64,000 nucleotides of DNA from Lineus longissimus (GCF_910592395.1 NC_088324.1:12116953-12180952), one strand, 5' to 3'; positions 1-13,424 are shown, counted from the stretch's first letter. The notes: generated by a model from the letters alone, not told the origin. Program-made: numbers and translations.

Positions 1-441
1 GGTGATGGGGATGATTTGCAACTCTTGTGGCCAATTTTAACGACAACATCGGCAAAACAGAAGTTGACCTAATCTGGTAATTCATTGAATGCGTCTGAAA
101 GCAGTTTAGCTCTGAGCGACACCTTATCAGTCCATCGAATTTACACAAGTCACATTATGCAACAAGGCAGTAACAGCGTTAGATGATATAATAAAATTTT
201 AAAAACTGAACTCGAATTTGAAAATTTCTGAATATGGGAATAAGCACTAAATATGAATATGTGTAGACAGATATGCAAATACAATTAGATACAAAGTTTC
301 AGCGAAATTGCCCCCCCCCCTGTGAGATACCTTATATAGGGGCTGCTTGTGCGTTACAAGTTTCTATTAGAACGGGAATCTTGGATGACATGTTGGACTT
401 GATAGGCGTTAATGTTATCCAAATCTAACATCTATACTCAC

Positions 442-514
442 TTGTTGTGCCCGAACCTGCTCCAATGATGGCTAGGATAAGTAAACGATGCCATGGTTTG
501 TCAAGCTCACCCAT
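442..514 (-). CDS. 5' coding exon of an unidentified minus-strand gene (partial)
   Basis: On the minus strand a good acceptor (CTTTTTCAG) precedes GGT and an ATG at 514-512, and the frame stays open to a strong donor (GTGAGT) after 442. The peptide begins MGELDKPWH and continues into a hydrophobic stretch (LLILAIIGAG), which could be a signal peptide or a membrane anchor. Only frame 0 of this exon is open. The rest of the gene would lie to the left of the window; I could not confirm a further coding exon in positions 1-441. A possible non-coding first exon lies near 2991-3100. I do not recognise the protein. The exon is short, so the call rests on the two splice signals and the single open frame. 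Confidence 0.35.
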
Positions 515-929
515 ACCCTGAAAAAGAGCATTAAACGTTAAAGACTATGCAGTAGCCTAAGGTTTGTAAGAGCTAGCAGCCCTATACAAGCTGCCACAAA
601 TATCCTGTTCTGGGTACCCACCAATTGGTTCATTTGACCCTAATTTCTGGCAGACAAATAGTTTCCAATCAATAGTGGAGGCCGGTGTCATCCAATTCTG
701 GATGAAATTCTGGTAATGAACATCCTGAGGTCAGGGTTTTTTACTCCGAGAGGCGGATTATTTTTAAAACAACTGGTGCCAGGATGGATAATGAAGTGCT
801 GGTATTACCTTCTAAAGCATCCCTTCAGAAAGGTTATGATGACTAGCAACCAAGCACTATGCAATGTTTTAAGAATAACATTTGCAGTTTTTCTTTTTTG
901 GGGTGGGGCGTTTTTAAAACATTTTTCCT
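515..929. other. Intergenic or intronic, no feature seen
   Basis: I see no convincing exon here. The stretch is probably intron or 5' flank of the minus-strand gene whose exon is at 442-514. Confidence 0.4.
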
Positions 930-984
930 TTTTAGCTCACCTCTTAGCAGAGGTGAGCTTATCCCATACCGTGGCGTCCGTCGT

Positions 985-1040
<56 letters not shown>

Positions 1041-2080
1041 CGTCGTCCGTTAGCAGGGCACGTTTCGTAACTGTTAGAGCTATTGAGTTGAAACTTGGTA
1101 CACATGTACCCTTATGTAATGACACCTTGGAGACCAAGTTTCGGTCCGATTCGTTTCATGGTTTGGCCACCAGGGGGCCAAACGTTAAAAGTGAAAATAT
1201 GCAATATCTCCCTTAATAGTAGTCGGGAAATTTTGAAAAAAATATGGTAGGTACTTCTAGCAAAGGTGCATCATATATCCTCCGGGTTTTTGATTTGACC
1301 TCCTTTTCAAGGTCACAGAGGTCAAATGGTGTAAATTGGCCGTTAGGATGTAACAATGGCACGTTTCTAAACTGCAATGACTATTGATACCAAATTTGGT
1401 ACACATTTACCCCTTAGTCAGGTGATCTCAGGGACCGAAGTTTGGTCCAATATGATTCACCACTTGACCACCAGGGGGCAAAATCCCAAAACCTTAAAAA
1501 TGTGATTATTCCTTAACCTCTTGCCCGATTGCCACCAATTTGATATCATGGGTACATCTAACCAATATACAGTATATGTCACACGGGTTTTTAATTTGAC
1601 CTTCTTGTCAAGGTCACAGAGGTCAAATGGTGTAAATTCGCCGTCAGGCCGTAACTATGGCACGTTTCTTAACTGCAATGACTATTGATCACAAATTAAG
1701 TACACATGTACCCCTTGGTCAGGTGATCTCAGGTACCGAAGTTTGGTGCGATCTGATTTGCCGTTTGGCCTCCAGGGAGGGGGCCAAATCCTAAATTCTT
1801 CAAAATGCCATTATTCCTAGTAATGACTTGCCCGATTGGCACCAATTTTATATCATAGGTACATCTAATTCTAACAACCATTCAATGTGTCACCCGGGTC
1901 TTCTTTGATTTGACCTACTTTTCAAGGTCACAGAGGTCGAATGTACTGTAAATTGGCCATTTTGGGGAAATTGTAATTGCTTGGACCTACATCAAACCTA
2001 ACACTACATGACACAATACCATGCTCTTTATCCATCTTTCCTCCACATGAGGTGAGCACAATGGCCCTGGCCATTTCATT
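930..2080. mobile_element. Interspersed repeat with (GTC)n tract, copy 1
   Basis: The stretch is nearly identical to 13277-14464. It opens with a hairpin (AGCTCACCTC, loop, GAGGTGAGCT), followed by a (GTC/CGT)n microsatellite at about 974-1050 with roughly 18 perfect triplets. Three degenerate sub-units of about 300 bp follow; each contains CACGTTTC...AACTG and TTGGTACACAT-like boxes, at about 1061, 1360 and 1660. It ends at CATGAGGTGAGC, so the ends are inverted (GCTCACCTC / GAGGTGAGC). No protein with a plausible function is encoded; the arginine- and serine-rich frames are the microsatellite read in different frames. It is most likely a non-autonomous element. Confidence 0.75.
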
Positions 2081-2990
2081 TCATATTTTCTATCCTTTGA
2101 TGTAATACTGCAATGTAACTTTAAATAATTGTTACCCGGGCCTTTATCTGAAGAATGATATAATTCTAATCAACCATCTTTAAAGCAAATTATGACACGA
2201 ACCATCTGATACATGTATATTAAAATCTATAATGCCAGTGAAAAATATTTTTTCTCGTTTTGGGGGCGTCTACGCATCATAATCACTCACTAACGTTGAA
2301 AAGCTAGTACAGTACGTTGGAAAGTAGTGATTTATGCAGGTCCTGATAAATTGAGAAAGTTTGCGATGTCAGAGGCGACACGACAGTATGTAACAGCAAC
2401 ATTGCAGGATAATTACTGGTTCTTGTGAGCAATTGGGGCAATTTCCGACATGATGTACTTCGAGGACATAATGAGGTCGGAAACATCAATCATCATAACT
2501 TTGAGGCCAAGTTGCAAGAGGACCACTGCTTAGGCCTATACGTATTTCTGCAATGGAATAATCACGAATATCGCAACTACATGTACATGTATGTCCTTCT
2601 GACAGGCTGCTGCTGCTACAAAAGCTAACAGTGTCGCAGCATTGAGTCAGTGTGGTAAAGTACAGTCGTGAAGACTACAAGTATTGACGGGACGATGTGA
2701 AGCCATTTAAATGGTCATGGAGACTTTTCTTCAAGGGCAATTTTACAGTGCTAGTGCTAGTGTGCCCGGCCACACTCATAGGGTGGAACAGAGCTCTTAG
2801 CAGAAGGTCCAGCTACATGGCCAAATCAATCCAAGTCGTACCAATTACGCATAATGATCAAATATCAGAATGCCTAAACAGATATGCTAATTTGAGTAAG
2901 GCTTATGCCTATATCGTACGTGAAAGTATGGCCTACGAATTCGAGATGGCATAAGTAACATAGAAAAAGCGAAAGAGCGATTATACTTAC
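2081..2990. other. Non-coding stretch, no feature seen
   Basis: Only short, unsupported open frames are present, with no splice-bounded exon I can defend. Confidence 0.4.
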
Positions 2991-3100
2991 CACTTAAAAA
3001 TGGAACCGTTCTTGATTTTAAGTTGTCCTCCTGAGATGTGTTAAGCTGTGGCCCTCTTCGTCCAGGATGATCCAGTAGGTCAATGCATAGGCTAACGAGG
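2991..3100 (-). other. Possible non-coding first exon (minus strand)
   Basis: A strong minus-strand donor (AAGTG|GTAAGTATAA) lies directly below 2991. The upstream sequence has no long frame and no useful ATG, so if this is an exon it is untranslated. It could belong to the gene whose coding exon is at 442-514. The link is inference only. Confidence 0.2.
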
Positions 3101-5040
3101 CTATGAAATCATGTGGAAAAGTCCCTGGAACGTTCATGTCAATGCCGGATTGTGTATCACAAAAGATGGCGTAGGCCCATGATCATGATATATCCCGCAA
3201 CAAGGAAGTGATATCCAAAGGCCTAAACTTGGCCAATCACAGTGATATTTCAAGCCCATGCAGCAAACTATAAACAAGATATAAAAATTCCTTCGTTGTT
3301 TTGTGCCCTGATTGACCGTTGAAGCATGACTGTATTTGAAAAAATTAAAGTGTACAAACATCGTGGGCAAAACTACTTCGTAATATTTCAGAAGACTTTG
3401 AAGATAGAGAGTCTTCGAACGTTCAAACTCTAACTCAATGCGTTTCTGATAAGTTTTACAAAAGTGGTAAACATTTCAAATATCATCTCTTATGCCTTTG
3501 ATTACGATCACTCACAGCACAGTTGTATTACCTTCATCATGACCATCATCCTGAACCTTGATAAGATGCAAAAGCTTGGTAGTCAAGATATGATGCATGC
3601 CATCAACATACATGTACAGCCAATCCGGCCAGCCCGGTTTTCGAAATTCTGCAATTCTGATTTAAGAAATTCGGATGGGGTGGGGGGGGGGGGGGCTTGC
3701 CTAAAGTTTGTGTTTTTGGTTAGTAGTACGCGAACACTTAGTCATACCAGAGTCTTTCCAAAAAATACGACTTCAGCTTGTGCTGACAATAGCTAAAAAG
3801 TTCGAACATCTACCTTTCAAAAGAAATGTCTGGTTATTCTCATGATCTTGTCATTTAAATTCAATGCCTTGTATCTCTTACTAGCAGAACAAGGATGTTC
3901 AGTTTATGTTTTGCGCATTTGTGTGAGCTTATAGTATTACTTCATGTACACGTATATCCAAAATAAAATTGGCGGCCTTTATAATATCAAATATCAAGTG
4001 TGGCTATATGAGGTCAAATGACTCGCATTATAGTCAACATCAAGACTTCCTTGGAACACTTCCTTGGTACAGACTCTTTCTGTTTAGCGATGCAATAAGG
4101 CACACAGAAACTACCTTGAAAATCGTGTAACAAATGCCAGGGCTGGTGGGTAGGGTGGGATGAGGAGGAGAGTAATTAAAAAGGTCATAGTCTGTTTGGT
4201 TGGAATGAGCATTTGTCATGCAATCCTTTGGAATTTGTTGTGAGTAATTTCACCAGCACATAAGTAGCTAAATGCTCAGTGTGACCCGAGACCCAAATTA
4301 GTCAGTCGCTGTAGGCATTGTCTTGCCGAAATATCTGTATCTAGCTCTTAATTTCTCCCATAATCTTCACTCACGGCAGAAACCGCTGCATCGGTCACAA
4401 GTTGACTTCAATAATAGATAAAAAAATCTTGTAAACACCGGTTCGTGTATTTATCATAGTACATGTTTTCCGGATGTTTTTAAACTGTTTTTTTATCCTC
4501 ATGAAATCACCACTTTTAATGTACTCATTTAATATTATGTACAGTGCTTAGAAAATGTATGCACCATTATTTTAGCACTTTAAATCAAATAAATTATTAT
4601 TATTATTATTATTACATGTAACATTATGTCAAGTCATCAGTTCACCAGAAACCTGTTATTGAAAGCGTCATCGATGTATTTGATCATTTCCCTGCGGATG
4701 TGACACTGTGACTGCATTTCATATACCAACAGAAGCAAATAAAGATAAGCTTGGAGGCAGGAAGGCACTTAAAATGCTGTTACTATTATCGTGGGAAGGC
4801 CTCGCCTCTCCAACACTTGCCGCGGAGCCATTATCGAACCTGGAACCCAAGTTGTATACATGCACTGCGATCTGAACGTGAATGTATTGGCGAGGGTATC
4901 AGTTGTTCGAGGTTGTTTTTTTCAGGGTAGTGCAAAATATGTTCACGTGGTAGCCAAACTTTGGTGTGAACCAATCACATTGAAGATGATGTACCAATTA
5001 GGTTACCTCAGGAACAGGGGCTACCTTAAATGACCACCTA
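3101..5040. other. Intergenic, AT-rich, with simple repeats
   Basis: The stretch includes a G-run near 3677-3695 and an (ATT)n tract at about 4593-4614. No exon set was found. The 80-codon open frame at 4791-5033 has no supporting features. The promoter of the secreted gene starting at 5560 should lie near the right end of this stretch. Confidence 0.45.
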
Positions 5041-5559
5041 TCTGGCAGTCATTTGTTATAATACTTCAGCGGCACATCACCACAACATCGTCGGTAAGTC
5101 TTATTTCACACATTGTCGGTTTGTATTTTTGAATTTATATTAGAAATTAGACAAAAGAAATGCATCACAGACAGAATATAATCTTGTTATATCAATTTGT
5201 GTCGATGTCTTTGAAGACGACGTACGCCTCAATTAAATAGTCAAATCTTTTATGAAGAAATGGTTTCCACCAGACTGAAATCATTGAAGAATCACTTGAC
5301 AAAAACACAGCTTAGTCCGGATATTTCTTTTGAGGGAAAATGGGCCGACAGGATGCGTAAAACACGATCAAAGACGATCACCTACTCTGTGACACGAACG
5401 GTGCTTTAATCGATAATCGAACCCACGTTTGTGATAAATTCACCCTTCACAACACAGACTCTTCCCATTGATGCTGAAGCAATAAAATCCAATTTTTTTG
5501 AATAAAGACGTTTTCCGACTGATTTATATCCTTTCACGTTACCTTGGTCTTTTCCAGTA

Positions 5560-8500
5560 ATGAAGTTGCTAATCCTGCTCGCCTTCGTGGCGTTTGCCTA
5601 CTCCCAAGAAGCTGCAGTCAGTAGGTATCACATTTAGATGAGAAGAGTAATTTGGGTTTTGCTGAAATACAATATAGCCGATATAAGGTGGACGAAATTA
5701 TTATTATCTTTATTTTTGGAAAACAGTTGGTATCCAGATATCTCTCCTCTAAATGATCACTATGGAACGAATGGTAATACCATTGTCACCATAGAGCAGC
5801 GGTAGGGTTATCCAAGGGCGTGGACCTCATGATAAAGATGTCGTAGATTCGATTTTAGCTCGGGTCGCAGCTTGGTTCCCTTCTGGTCGTGTTCAAGTGA
5901 GCGCTTTCTGGTTGTTCACTGAAATACCAGATTGATTTATGTGGAGAACGGGATAGTCTTTGCACGAGAGGCTTGAGTTTTAGTGAGTTTGAGTTTCGAA
6001 GTGTTTCCCCTCCATGTTTGGAAACGCTTGAAGACATATTGACTCATTGTTCTCCGTTGTCCCCTACTGAAATAGTGTCTTTGGCCATGTTGACTATCGG
6101 AACAACCATAAAACGTGACGCCGAGTTTAAATCACAGAGGTGCTTCAGCGTACCAGTTCAATTTACATGTATCATATTCTTTGCAGAACCGGCAACAACG
6201 AAGCCGGGATCCGGCGCTCAGATTGGCAAAGATATCCTCGGGGCTGTTGGTAAAGGCTTGGACGATATCGTCGGCGGTATCAAAGAGGAGATGGACAAGG
6301 ATAGCTCCAAATGGATCAAAGATGCTCTTGCTGGAAGCAGCAACTCTGGTAAGAAATTGGTCAATTTTCTTGCGAGTAGATATTGAGAGGAATGTATTTT
6401 ATCATTTTGCTTATGAGTCCGGTATTGCCTGTCAGAGCTGCAAAAATGCTATGAAATGTATGATACCAAAGGCATATGATCTTGTTGAACATCAGAAAAT
6501 CATGATTTCAGCCATACTCCTGGAATTGTACGCCAAAATTAAGAGTGGAGAAATTGTCGTCCCGTCTCGCAAGCGCGGCCTCCCAACTAAAGAGGAACTT
6601 CTCGCGAAATTGACTGACACGTACGAGCATGTCAAAGAGGTAAGGAAATTTGCTTGAGTTAAAAAGTTTGTTTTACAGAAGACTGTAATTTTTCTAGTTA
6701 CATTTAAAACGTTCCAATAAAGTTCATCAATCATCAATCTAAAATGTAGAGCGAAAAAAATCTCAACAAAAGTATTTCAGTGAATATCACTTTTAAAACA
6801 ATTTTCAGACCATAAATGACGGAGCTACCGCAGCTGAAAGACTGTTCAAGGAGGCCCTGGCCAAGCTGAAAGATGCTTATGGCAAAGTCCTGGAAAATGA
6901 GAAGGTCAAGAACATTGAGGCAAAGGTCAAGGAAGCCATTGATGCGCTAACTGCCAAAGCTAAGGAAATTGCTGGTGAGTGGCCTGTGACCCTTGTCTAA
7001 TAAATGAAATCACAAAAGAGCGAAACTTATGTCTTGTTCAATAACAAAAACTTAAGATCCACTTGAAAATGGAAAGCAATATCGAGTGTGTGGCGACCCC
7101 AAGAGTCTTAATACTATGTTCTGAAATACGTACGCTATATTTCGAGGCAGCACTAAGTTACGTTAACAATTGAGAACAACATGTTGTATTGTGAATTGTT
7201 GAGCTCATGACCGAGATGTTATCACCAACTAAAACCTTTAAGCTAACGGCTTTGGGACTGCGAAGAAAGTGAAAAATGGCCGAGAAGGTCTGTAGTCCAT
7301 CTCATAACCTCCATTGAGTAAACATAAACTGCACCTCTCATTTCTCCAGGCATCCACAAACGTGAGAGCCAAGTCATTCGTACCCAACTTCACAAGAGGT
7401 TGGTAGAACACCTTTATGCCCACCTGAGCCCCGAGATGAGTGAAAGGGCGGCCAGGTCAATCGGTTCTGTTATTGACGCAGCAATTGCTAAACTGGAGGA
7501 GGTAAGAGTGAAGGTTTATAAGAATTAACATCTGCTTCCTTGAAAAACGAGTTACCAAAAACACCATACCTCGTGCAGTTATTTCAATCAGTCCATCATG
7601 AATAAAACATCAAGACCAGAAGATTGAAGTGACGATATTTGTCTCGGAGATTTAGTGAGCCGCATATTGGAGCATCGAAGATCAGCGAATTTTGATATCG
7701 AGGAAGGAGACCAGAGCAAACAGTTTTACTATCAGTCATGTTCGAACACACAGAAGAACACCGTCACAAATGAGTGAAAACAAAACTTTGCCAAACAGCT
7801 CAAAGAATCGCAAAATGTTCTTTCTTTGACTTAATCATTTTAGAAAATCCAAGCCATCGTCGCAAAATTTGGAGACAAGAGTGCCGAATTCAAGGAAAAG
7901 TACCTCGACCCCCTACAGGTCAAATTCGAAGAGATCAAGAACTCCCCAGCCGTCCAAGAGAAACTTCAGATCCTTGGTATGTTCCTATTTCTGGGCATCC
8001 ATGAATTGCAAGCATTCTCAAGAAAATCGTTGATAAGAAATAAAACGAAAGCATTAGACCAGTCCAGTCTGCTTTAACTCAAAATCTGCACTTGGCGTTA
8101 ACTGGTTACCACATGTGTTAATAGTCAACTTTCTCCAAAATGTTCTTGTAAAACCCAAAAGCCGTTGCTGCGATTCCGAGATATCTGTCGAATGCCTGAT
8201 GGCCAGTAAGTTGAATCTTTTGCGACCCGACAGCAAAACGCTATAACTTAACAAATACAACCTCGAAACACTTTTTCAATTGATTTATAGATGACTTGTA
8301 TATGGATGTTAAGAACCTCGCCAACCAGCTGATTTCTGGTGGAATCAAGAAGAGATCTATTGGCTCTGCTATTGACTCTGTCATCGCAAGAGTGGAAGCG
8401 GTAAAGCAATAGTAGTAGTTCTAGAACCAATAAAGCATATTTTCACGAAGCACACTTTTAAAACACTGCTTCTTCTTCGACGTTCACTGTTTGGAGGTGA

Positions 8501-11439
8501 TCTGTATCGCATCGATTTCTGTGTCAACAGCTGAAACCTAATTTTTTACTTCAAATGTATACATTCTTGAAAAAGACCAAAGAAATCAGATAGGTCGATA
8601 TGAGACACACACACTAACTTTGTAGTGTTGTTTCTTCAAAATTTATCTGTCACTTCAGTTTCTGGTAGCAGTCTACTCACCTGAACATATCTTCCCACTT
8701 TAATTCCAAATCTTCCATAATTCTAGAGAATCAGACTCCTCGCGGAAAAGCTCCAGGACAAATACAGCGACGCTAAGGAAAGGTTCCTCGACCCCCTCTT
8801 GGCCAAATTAGAAGAGTTGAAAAATTCTCCCGCTGTTCAGGATAAAGTCACACAAATCTGTAAGCACCCATATACTAGAACATGAAACTCTATCCTCAGT
8901 TGCATGTACTGACTTAGCTGTGTCTTAACTAAAACACAAGATATCAGTGAGGAAATTCCTTTGGGAAATTGTTAAGGGAAGTGCGCTCGGCGTACCCAGA
9001 ATCGAAAGAAATTGAAGCTAAACATTTAGTCTAGACAAATTTTCCCACAACCCTTATAGAGTAATTCAAGATGGAACATTCCGGGGACTTTGGATGGAAT
9101 GAACATGGTATACGGTTCTTTTTTAATATTGTGTGAGGTGTTCCACCGCAGAGTGTATAATAAATGCTGAGACTTTACTGCTTAGCTGAAACTATGGAAG
9201 AAAGTTGTCAAAATGTTTTAGAACCCTTTAATACAAGCTAAACCAGAATAACTTACGTGATATTCTATAGCCGCTACACTAAAAATTAATTATGGTAACA
9301 AGTAAAATGAGCTTGTCTCTCGGATTTTCAGGGCAGCTTCTTGATGAAGCGAAGGAACGGGCCAGGAATCTCCTATTTGGCGAGAGCAGGACCGAGAGAT
9401 CCATTGGATCAGCTATTGATGCCGCCATTGCCAAAGTTGAAGAGGTAGGGATGCGCTCAATAGGCAGGTTTTACAACTTTTACGAATGACGACGTACGAA
9501 GTACTGTTTGGTGTCACCACCAGGTACTGCGCGTATGGCAACATTCGTAATTGCTACAAACAAGACGGACCGGAATGATATGGTAATGCTACTGATGAGA
9601 TATTGACAAGTTTAACACTTCGAACAGATAGCAACAAAAAAGAACACGAACTTAAACAAAAATGATGCAATCCTAGCACTGCGTCCATACGATAGCCTCG
9701 GTGCTGGGGATTTCCGTCTGCAGCACTTTTTGGTAGGCTACATGGTATAGGCAAAAAAAAGGGAGCTTGGTATTGGACAGAACACGTAACACCCCATTTC
9801 TTGTTTTGACCGTGACAATCTTCGAGTTAGGAAAGCGGAGATGACCCGAACGATCACCAGACATACATTTTTATCTACATTCATTAAAATATGTTGATAT
9901 TTTTTAGAAACTCCAACTGATTGCTGCCAAAGTTAACGACAAAACTGGCGAAATTAAAGCGAAGTACATTGACCCCCTCATCGCAAGATTCGAAGAGTTG
10001 AAAAACTCCCCAGCAATCTCCGAGAAAATCCAAGGGCTCCGTAAGTATGAGAAAGATGAACGTACACTGCACGGTTGGCGCCCACGTAGGCGTTGGCGGA
10101 CAGTTGCGAAAGCTCTTTATTATGAAGACGATCACTGTAGCAAAAACTTAAGCAGCATTAGCGGCAAAATGGCTCCTACATTTTTGACCGAATTTTTACG
10201 CCCTCGCACGTTTCATCTCAATGTTTTGTGTCTGATTTTGCCCTGGGTGAGAACTGATCGGCTCGACATTAGTTAAAAACGATTTCTTTAGCGATTGCGC
10301 TTCTGCCCAATAGACGGTTATTGATACCTTAGCCACTAAAAGATCCTTAAATCATGCTAGTTCGACCAAAATAAGAAAGAAACTTATCGGTTACCGCGCT
10401 ATTTAGGTGACGTTTATGCGGACGTCAAGGACCTTGCCAAGAAGTTACTTTTTGGTGAAGATCACGAAATAACTGAAAGCCTTTGATGCCCGCCATTGGC
10501 AGAGTAGAAGAGGTGAGCAAGTTTTATTTGAAATGGGTTTCCCAGTGCATGGTTATCAGGAATGGCCGCCATATTTGTTGTCAGGTAGAAAATACGATAT
10601 TGTCTGTGCATGTACATCACAGTGCGCATCTGCCTCACTGTTTCTACCAAGCTTTTTTGGCAACCAAAATGGCAGTTACGAAAGCGACGAATAGGGGGCT
10701 ACATGCAATTTTGAATTTAATTCCCTAGAGGTGAACCAGCTCCATGGACAGAAACTTTCCGAGACGTTTCACTCCAAACTCAAGGGACTCGGTAGGTAGG
10801 CTATGCCCCCTTGAATTTCCGAGTTCTGTCTTTTTAAGTCCAGACGCGAAAGTTATGCCACGGTCATCATCATAACATGTCAATCGGCGTTGTATTGTAG
10901 TTGTACATGTACTACAATTTACTATTTCCTGTTTTCTTCTGTACTGGTATTCCCATATGTTTGAGAATCAGAAATCGGACGCTTCCAAACCATCAAAGTA
11001 ACTTTTACCTATACGAAGCGCTGCGTTGAATATACATGTTGAGATGCCAGACTATCAAGTAGTTACAATATACATATAATGTACATGTATATTTGAGAGG
11101 TTCCGATTTTGATCGAACGCGGTGATTTGTTTTCTTTGATTGACGCCATCAACTCAAGTTTGGAATGCACCATCTCCTACCTTAGGACAAGATTCCATGA
11201 ACACCATGTGAAATAACACAAATGAAGTTGCGATGACGATGATTTTATTATACAGTTCGTACATATAGGTAACGCTGGTACCCCCGGCACCGACACGTTA
11301 CCGACAAAGTTCTGACATGCTAGCAGTGTCGGTACCGTACCGGGAAGCCGGTGGATCACCCGCATCAATCATAACCACCATTTATTTTGCAGGAGACCTG
11401 TATCAAGACCTTATGGCAATGATCAGAGAAATCGTGTAA
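5560..11439 (+). CDS. Secreted repetitive amphipathic-helix protein (about 445 aa), gene A
   Basis: Eleven coding exons join in frame: 5560-5620, 6187-6348, 6512-6639, 6809-6974, 7350-7501, 7844-7976, 8291-8400, 8727-8859, 9332-9444, 9908-10040, 11393-11439 (1338 nt, 445 aa). The ATG lies three bases after an acceptor (TTTTCCAG), so a 5'UTR intron (donor near 5094) is likely. Residues 1-15 form a signal peptide (MKLLILLAFVAFAYS). The body is cysteine-free and helical. From exon 5 on it repeats a two-exon module: an SIGSAIDAAIAKVEE exon (152, 110, 113 nt) followed by a 133-nt exon (LDPL..KFEELKNSPAV) three times. Basic sites occur at RKR (about 94-96), HKR (about 175-177) and before several SIGS motifs. 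The terminal exon ends ...MIREIV then TAA. I recognise no family; the repeats resemble apolipoprotein-like amphipathic helices only in general character. Two relic exons at 10407-10512 and 10729-10791 must be skipped to keep the frame. Confidence 0.75.
10407..10791 (+). pseudogene. Two decayed module exons inside gene A
   Basis: 10407-10512 has an acceptor and a GTGAGC donor and encodes DVYADVKDLAKKLLFGEDHE, like the SIGS-type exons. It then meets an in-frame TGA at 10484-10486, and the expected end (IGRVEE) reappears in another frame, so small indels have broken it. 10729-10791 is 63 nt with CTAG and GTAGGT splice signals and resembles a shortened 133-nt body exon. Joining exon 10 (ends 10040) directly to the last exon (11393) restores the frame, so these look like dying exons that are skipped. 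Confidence 0.6.
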
Positions 11440-11508
11440 TCGACATCATACATGTACTACAAGAAAACAATCGTTATCACTTAGCATTGAGATACCTATA
11501 TTTTACAT

Positions 11509-11514
11509 ATTAAA
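11509..11514 (+). terminator. Candidate polyadenylation signal ATTAAA for gene A
   Basis: A variant signal 70 bases after the gene A stop codon, in an A-rich stretch. Confidence 0.35.
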
Positions 11515-13276
11515 CAAAAACCAGCAAAGATTTTGTTTTGTCAATTCTTATACTTTATCAACTCAAAATAACCCCCAAAATAGATATATCTAATTTTAGA
11601 TTGCGGTTGTGCTCGTCTGCAGTTGACCACCTAGTCCTATGGCCATTTGAAACAGTTACGTTTGAAGGCAAGGCCATTACAAACAAACTGATACATGTAC
11701 CTTTCTCCATTCTGGCTATAACTGAACTACTTTCCATTTGGTGAAAGGGAAACGTTCTGCAAATTTAATTATCTGAGACGCACATAACGTTCTGCCACCA
11801 ATACGCGCAGGCGTGTTCCTCGTCCAGGAAACCTCGATTCTAACTCATGGAGGAGACTGGTGAAAAACTCTAGCGGGATCCTGGCTTAGAAAAGAAGTTT
11901 AACGGGGTTCGCCGTTCGTAATCACTGGTGGTCCAGGAAAATAGAAATCAGTATACATAATGCCGTATAAATGCGTGTTAATTGCTGACACTTTTCATTT
12001 ATTGCATTTGTATATTGGTCTACAGGACGGCATTGTTGAAATTTATATTCAAGACGTATTTACACAATTTGAAATTTTCTCAATTCAATAACAAATTTCA
12101 AATATTTAACGAACAGCATAGGCCTTTAACATGCACATTAGACTTCTTGGTACCCTTCCGTGAGTTGCTTCACTTCATCAAGTTACAGATCTTCGTACTC
12201 ATGAAATAAACATTATACCTACAAGCTGCATCATCCAAACATGCACATTCAATCCGGCTTCTGCTCTCTATTGATTCGATTGTGACGACTACGTCTGGCC
12301 AATAGGCGGGGCTGTTTTGCTTCAGAGTCAGCTCTCTTTGCGATGATGTTGCTGTGGGACGCACGCTCGACAGAAAAAATGTTGACGAGTCTGAAATATA
12401 TTTGTCGGGTCCAAGTTCATCAAGTGATGGTTGAAACGTTTCAATGTTAGGAATTGATACCTAACTCGAGGTATTGATTGTCACCAAAAACATATTACTT
12501 CAAACAAACGGCAATGTTGGAGCGAAAATGTAGATCAAAACCGAGCCGGCAGCTGTCAGCGAGGTTCTAGGCGAAATAGCGATGTTACATGTAGGTGAGA
12601 CAACCATCACCGACATTGAGTGGTAACAGTAGTTTAGTGATTGGTTCATAAATGCCTATACTGGTTATGCAGAATTTCACTGTTCTCACTGGACGAAATT
12701 ACGAGAGGTCTCTGCCAAACTCTTCTCAGAAAATCCATGAACTACAACATGAAAAAAATTGAGTTGAGAGCTGAGCGTCAACTAGGACATTATTAGCTCT
12801 GAAAACAATATTCGGCGATTGTAATATAAGTAGAAGGAAACAGGAGACCCCGGAGGAAGCTTTGAACATGACATGACAAGACATACTTAGACAATGTGCC
12901 TCCACTCTACAACGTGGGCAGCTGGTAACCTCGCACTGGGTCCTACCGTCTGGTAGGGTTACGGCGGAAACAGCTGCATTATGGTACCAGTTCCTCCAGC
13001 TAAAAAGACGGATTAAAGCATTAAGGTATTAAAAGATTTGATCCAAGAACTATATTGTACTGGCAATTATCATAGTGAATGAATGAATCCTCCTTGATAA
13101 CTTTTGAAAGTTTGCAACCACAAATAAAGTCTACCATACCTTTGGCATCTTTAGGTCGAAAAGACTTGTAGCGACACACCACTAAATGGTGGTATCCAAC
13201 CTGAATGCAACCTGGCCAATAAGATGCCCAAGTTATATTCCTTCGGTGAAAAGACTAGATTTGTGTGGACTTCAGC
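11515..13276. other. Intergenic, no gene seen
   Basis: Short open frames only, none with splice support or recognisable composition. Confidence 0.45.
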
Positions 13277-13332
13277 TTTTTAGCTCACCTCTTAGCAGAG
13301 GTGAGCTTATCCCATACCGTGGCGTCCGTCGT

Positions 13333-13424
<92 letters not shown>

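Noticed and set aside
716-1216. Arginine-rich open frames over the (GTC)n tract (also 937-1137, 13265-13600, 13285-13521)
   Set aside because: The arginine, serine or threonine runs are the same triplet repeat read in different frames and strands, inside a repeat present twice.
4791-5033. 80-codon frame upstream of gene A
   Set aside because: No signal peptide or splice context, and it lies where the gene A promoter should be.
5791-5875. tRNA-like text in intron 1 of gene A (AGCAGCGGTAGGG ... GTAGATTCGATTTTAG)
   Set aside because: The B-box match is imperfect and no cloverleaf forms; too weak to call a SINE.
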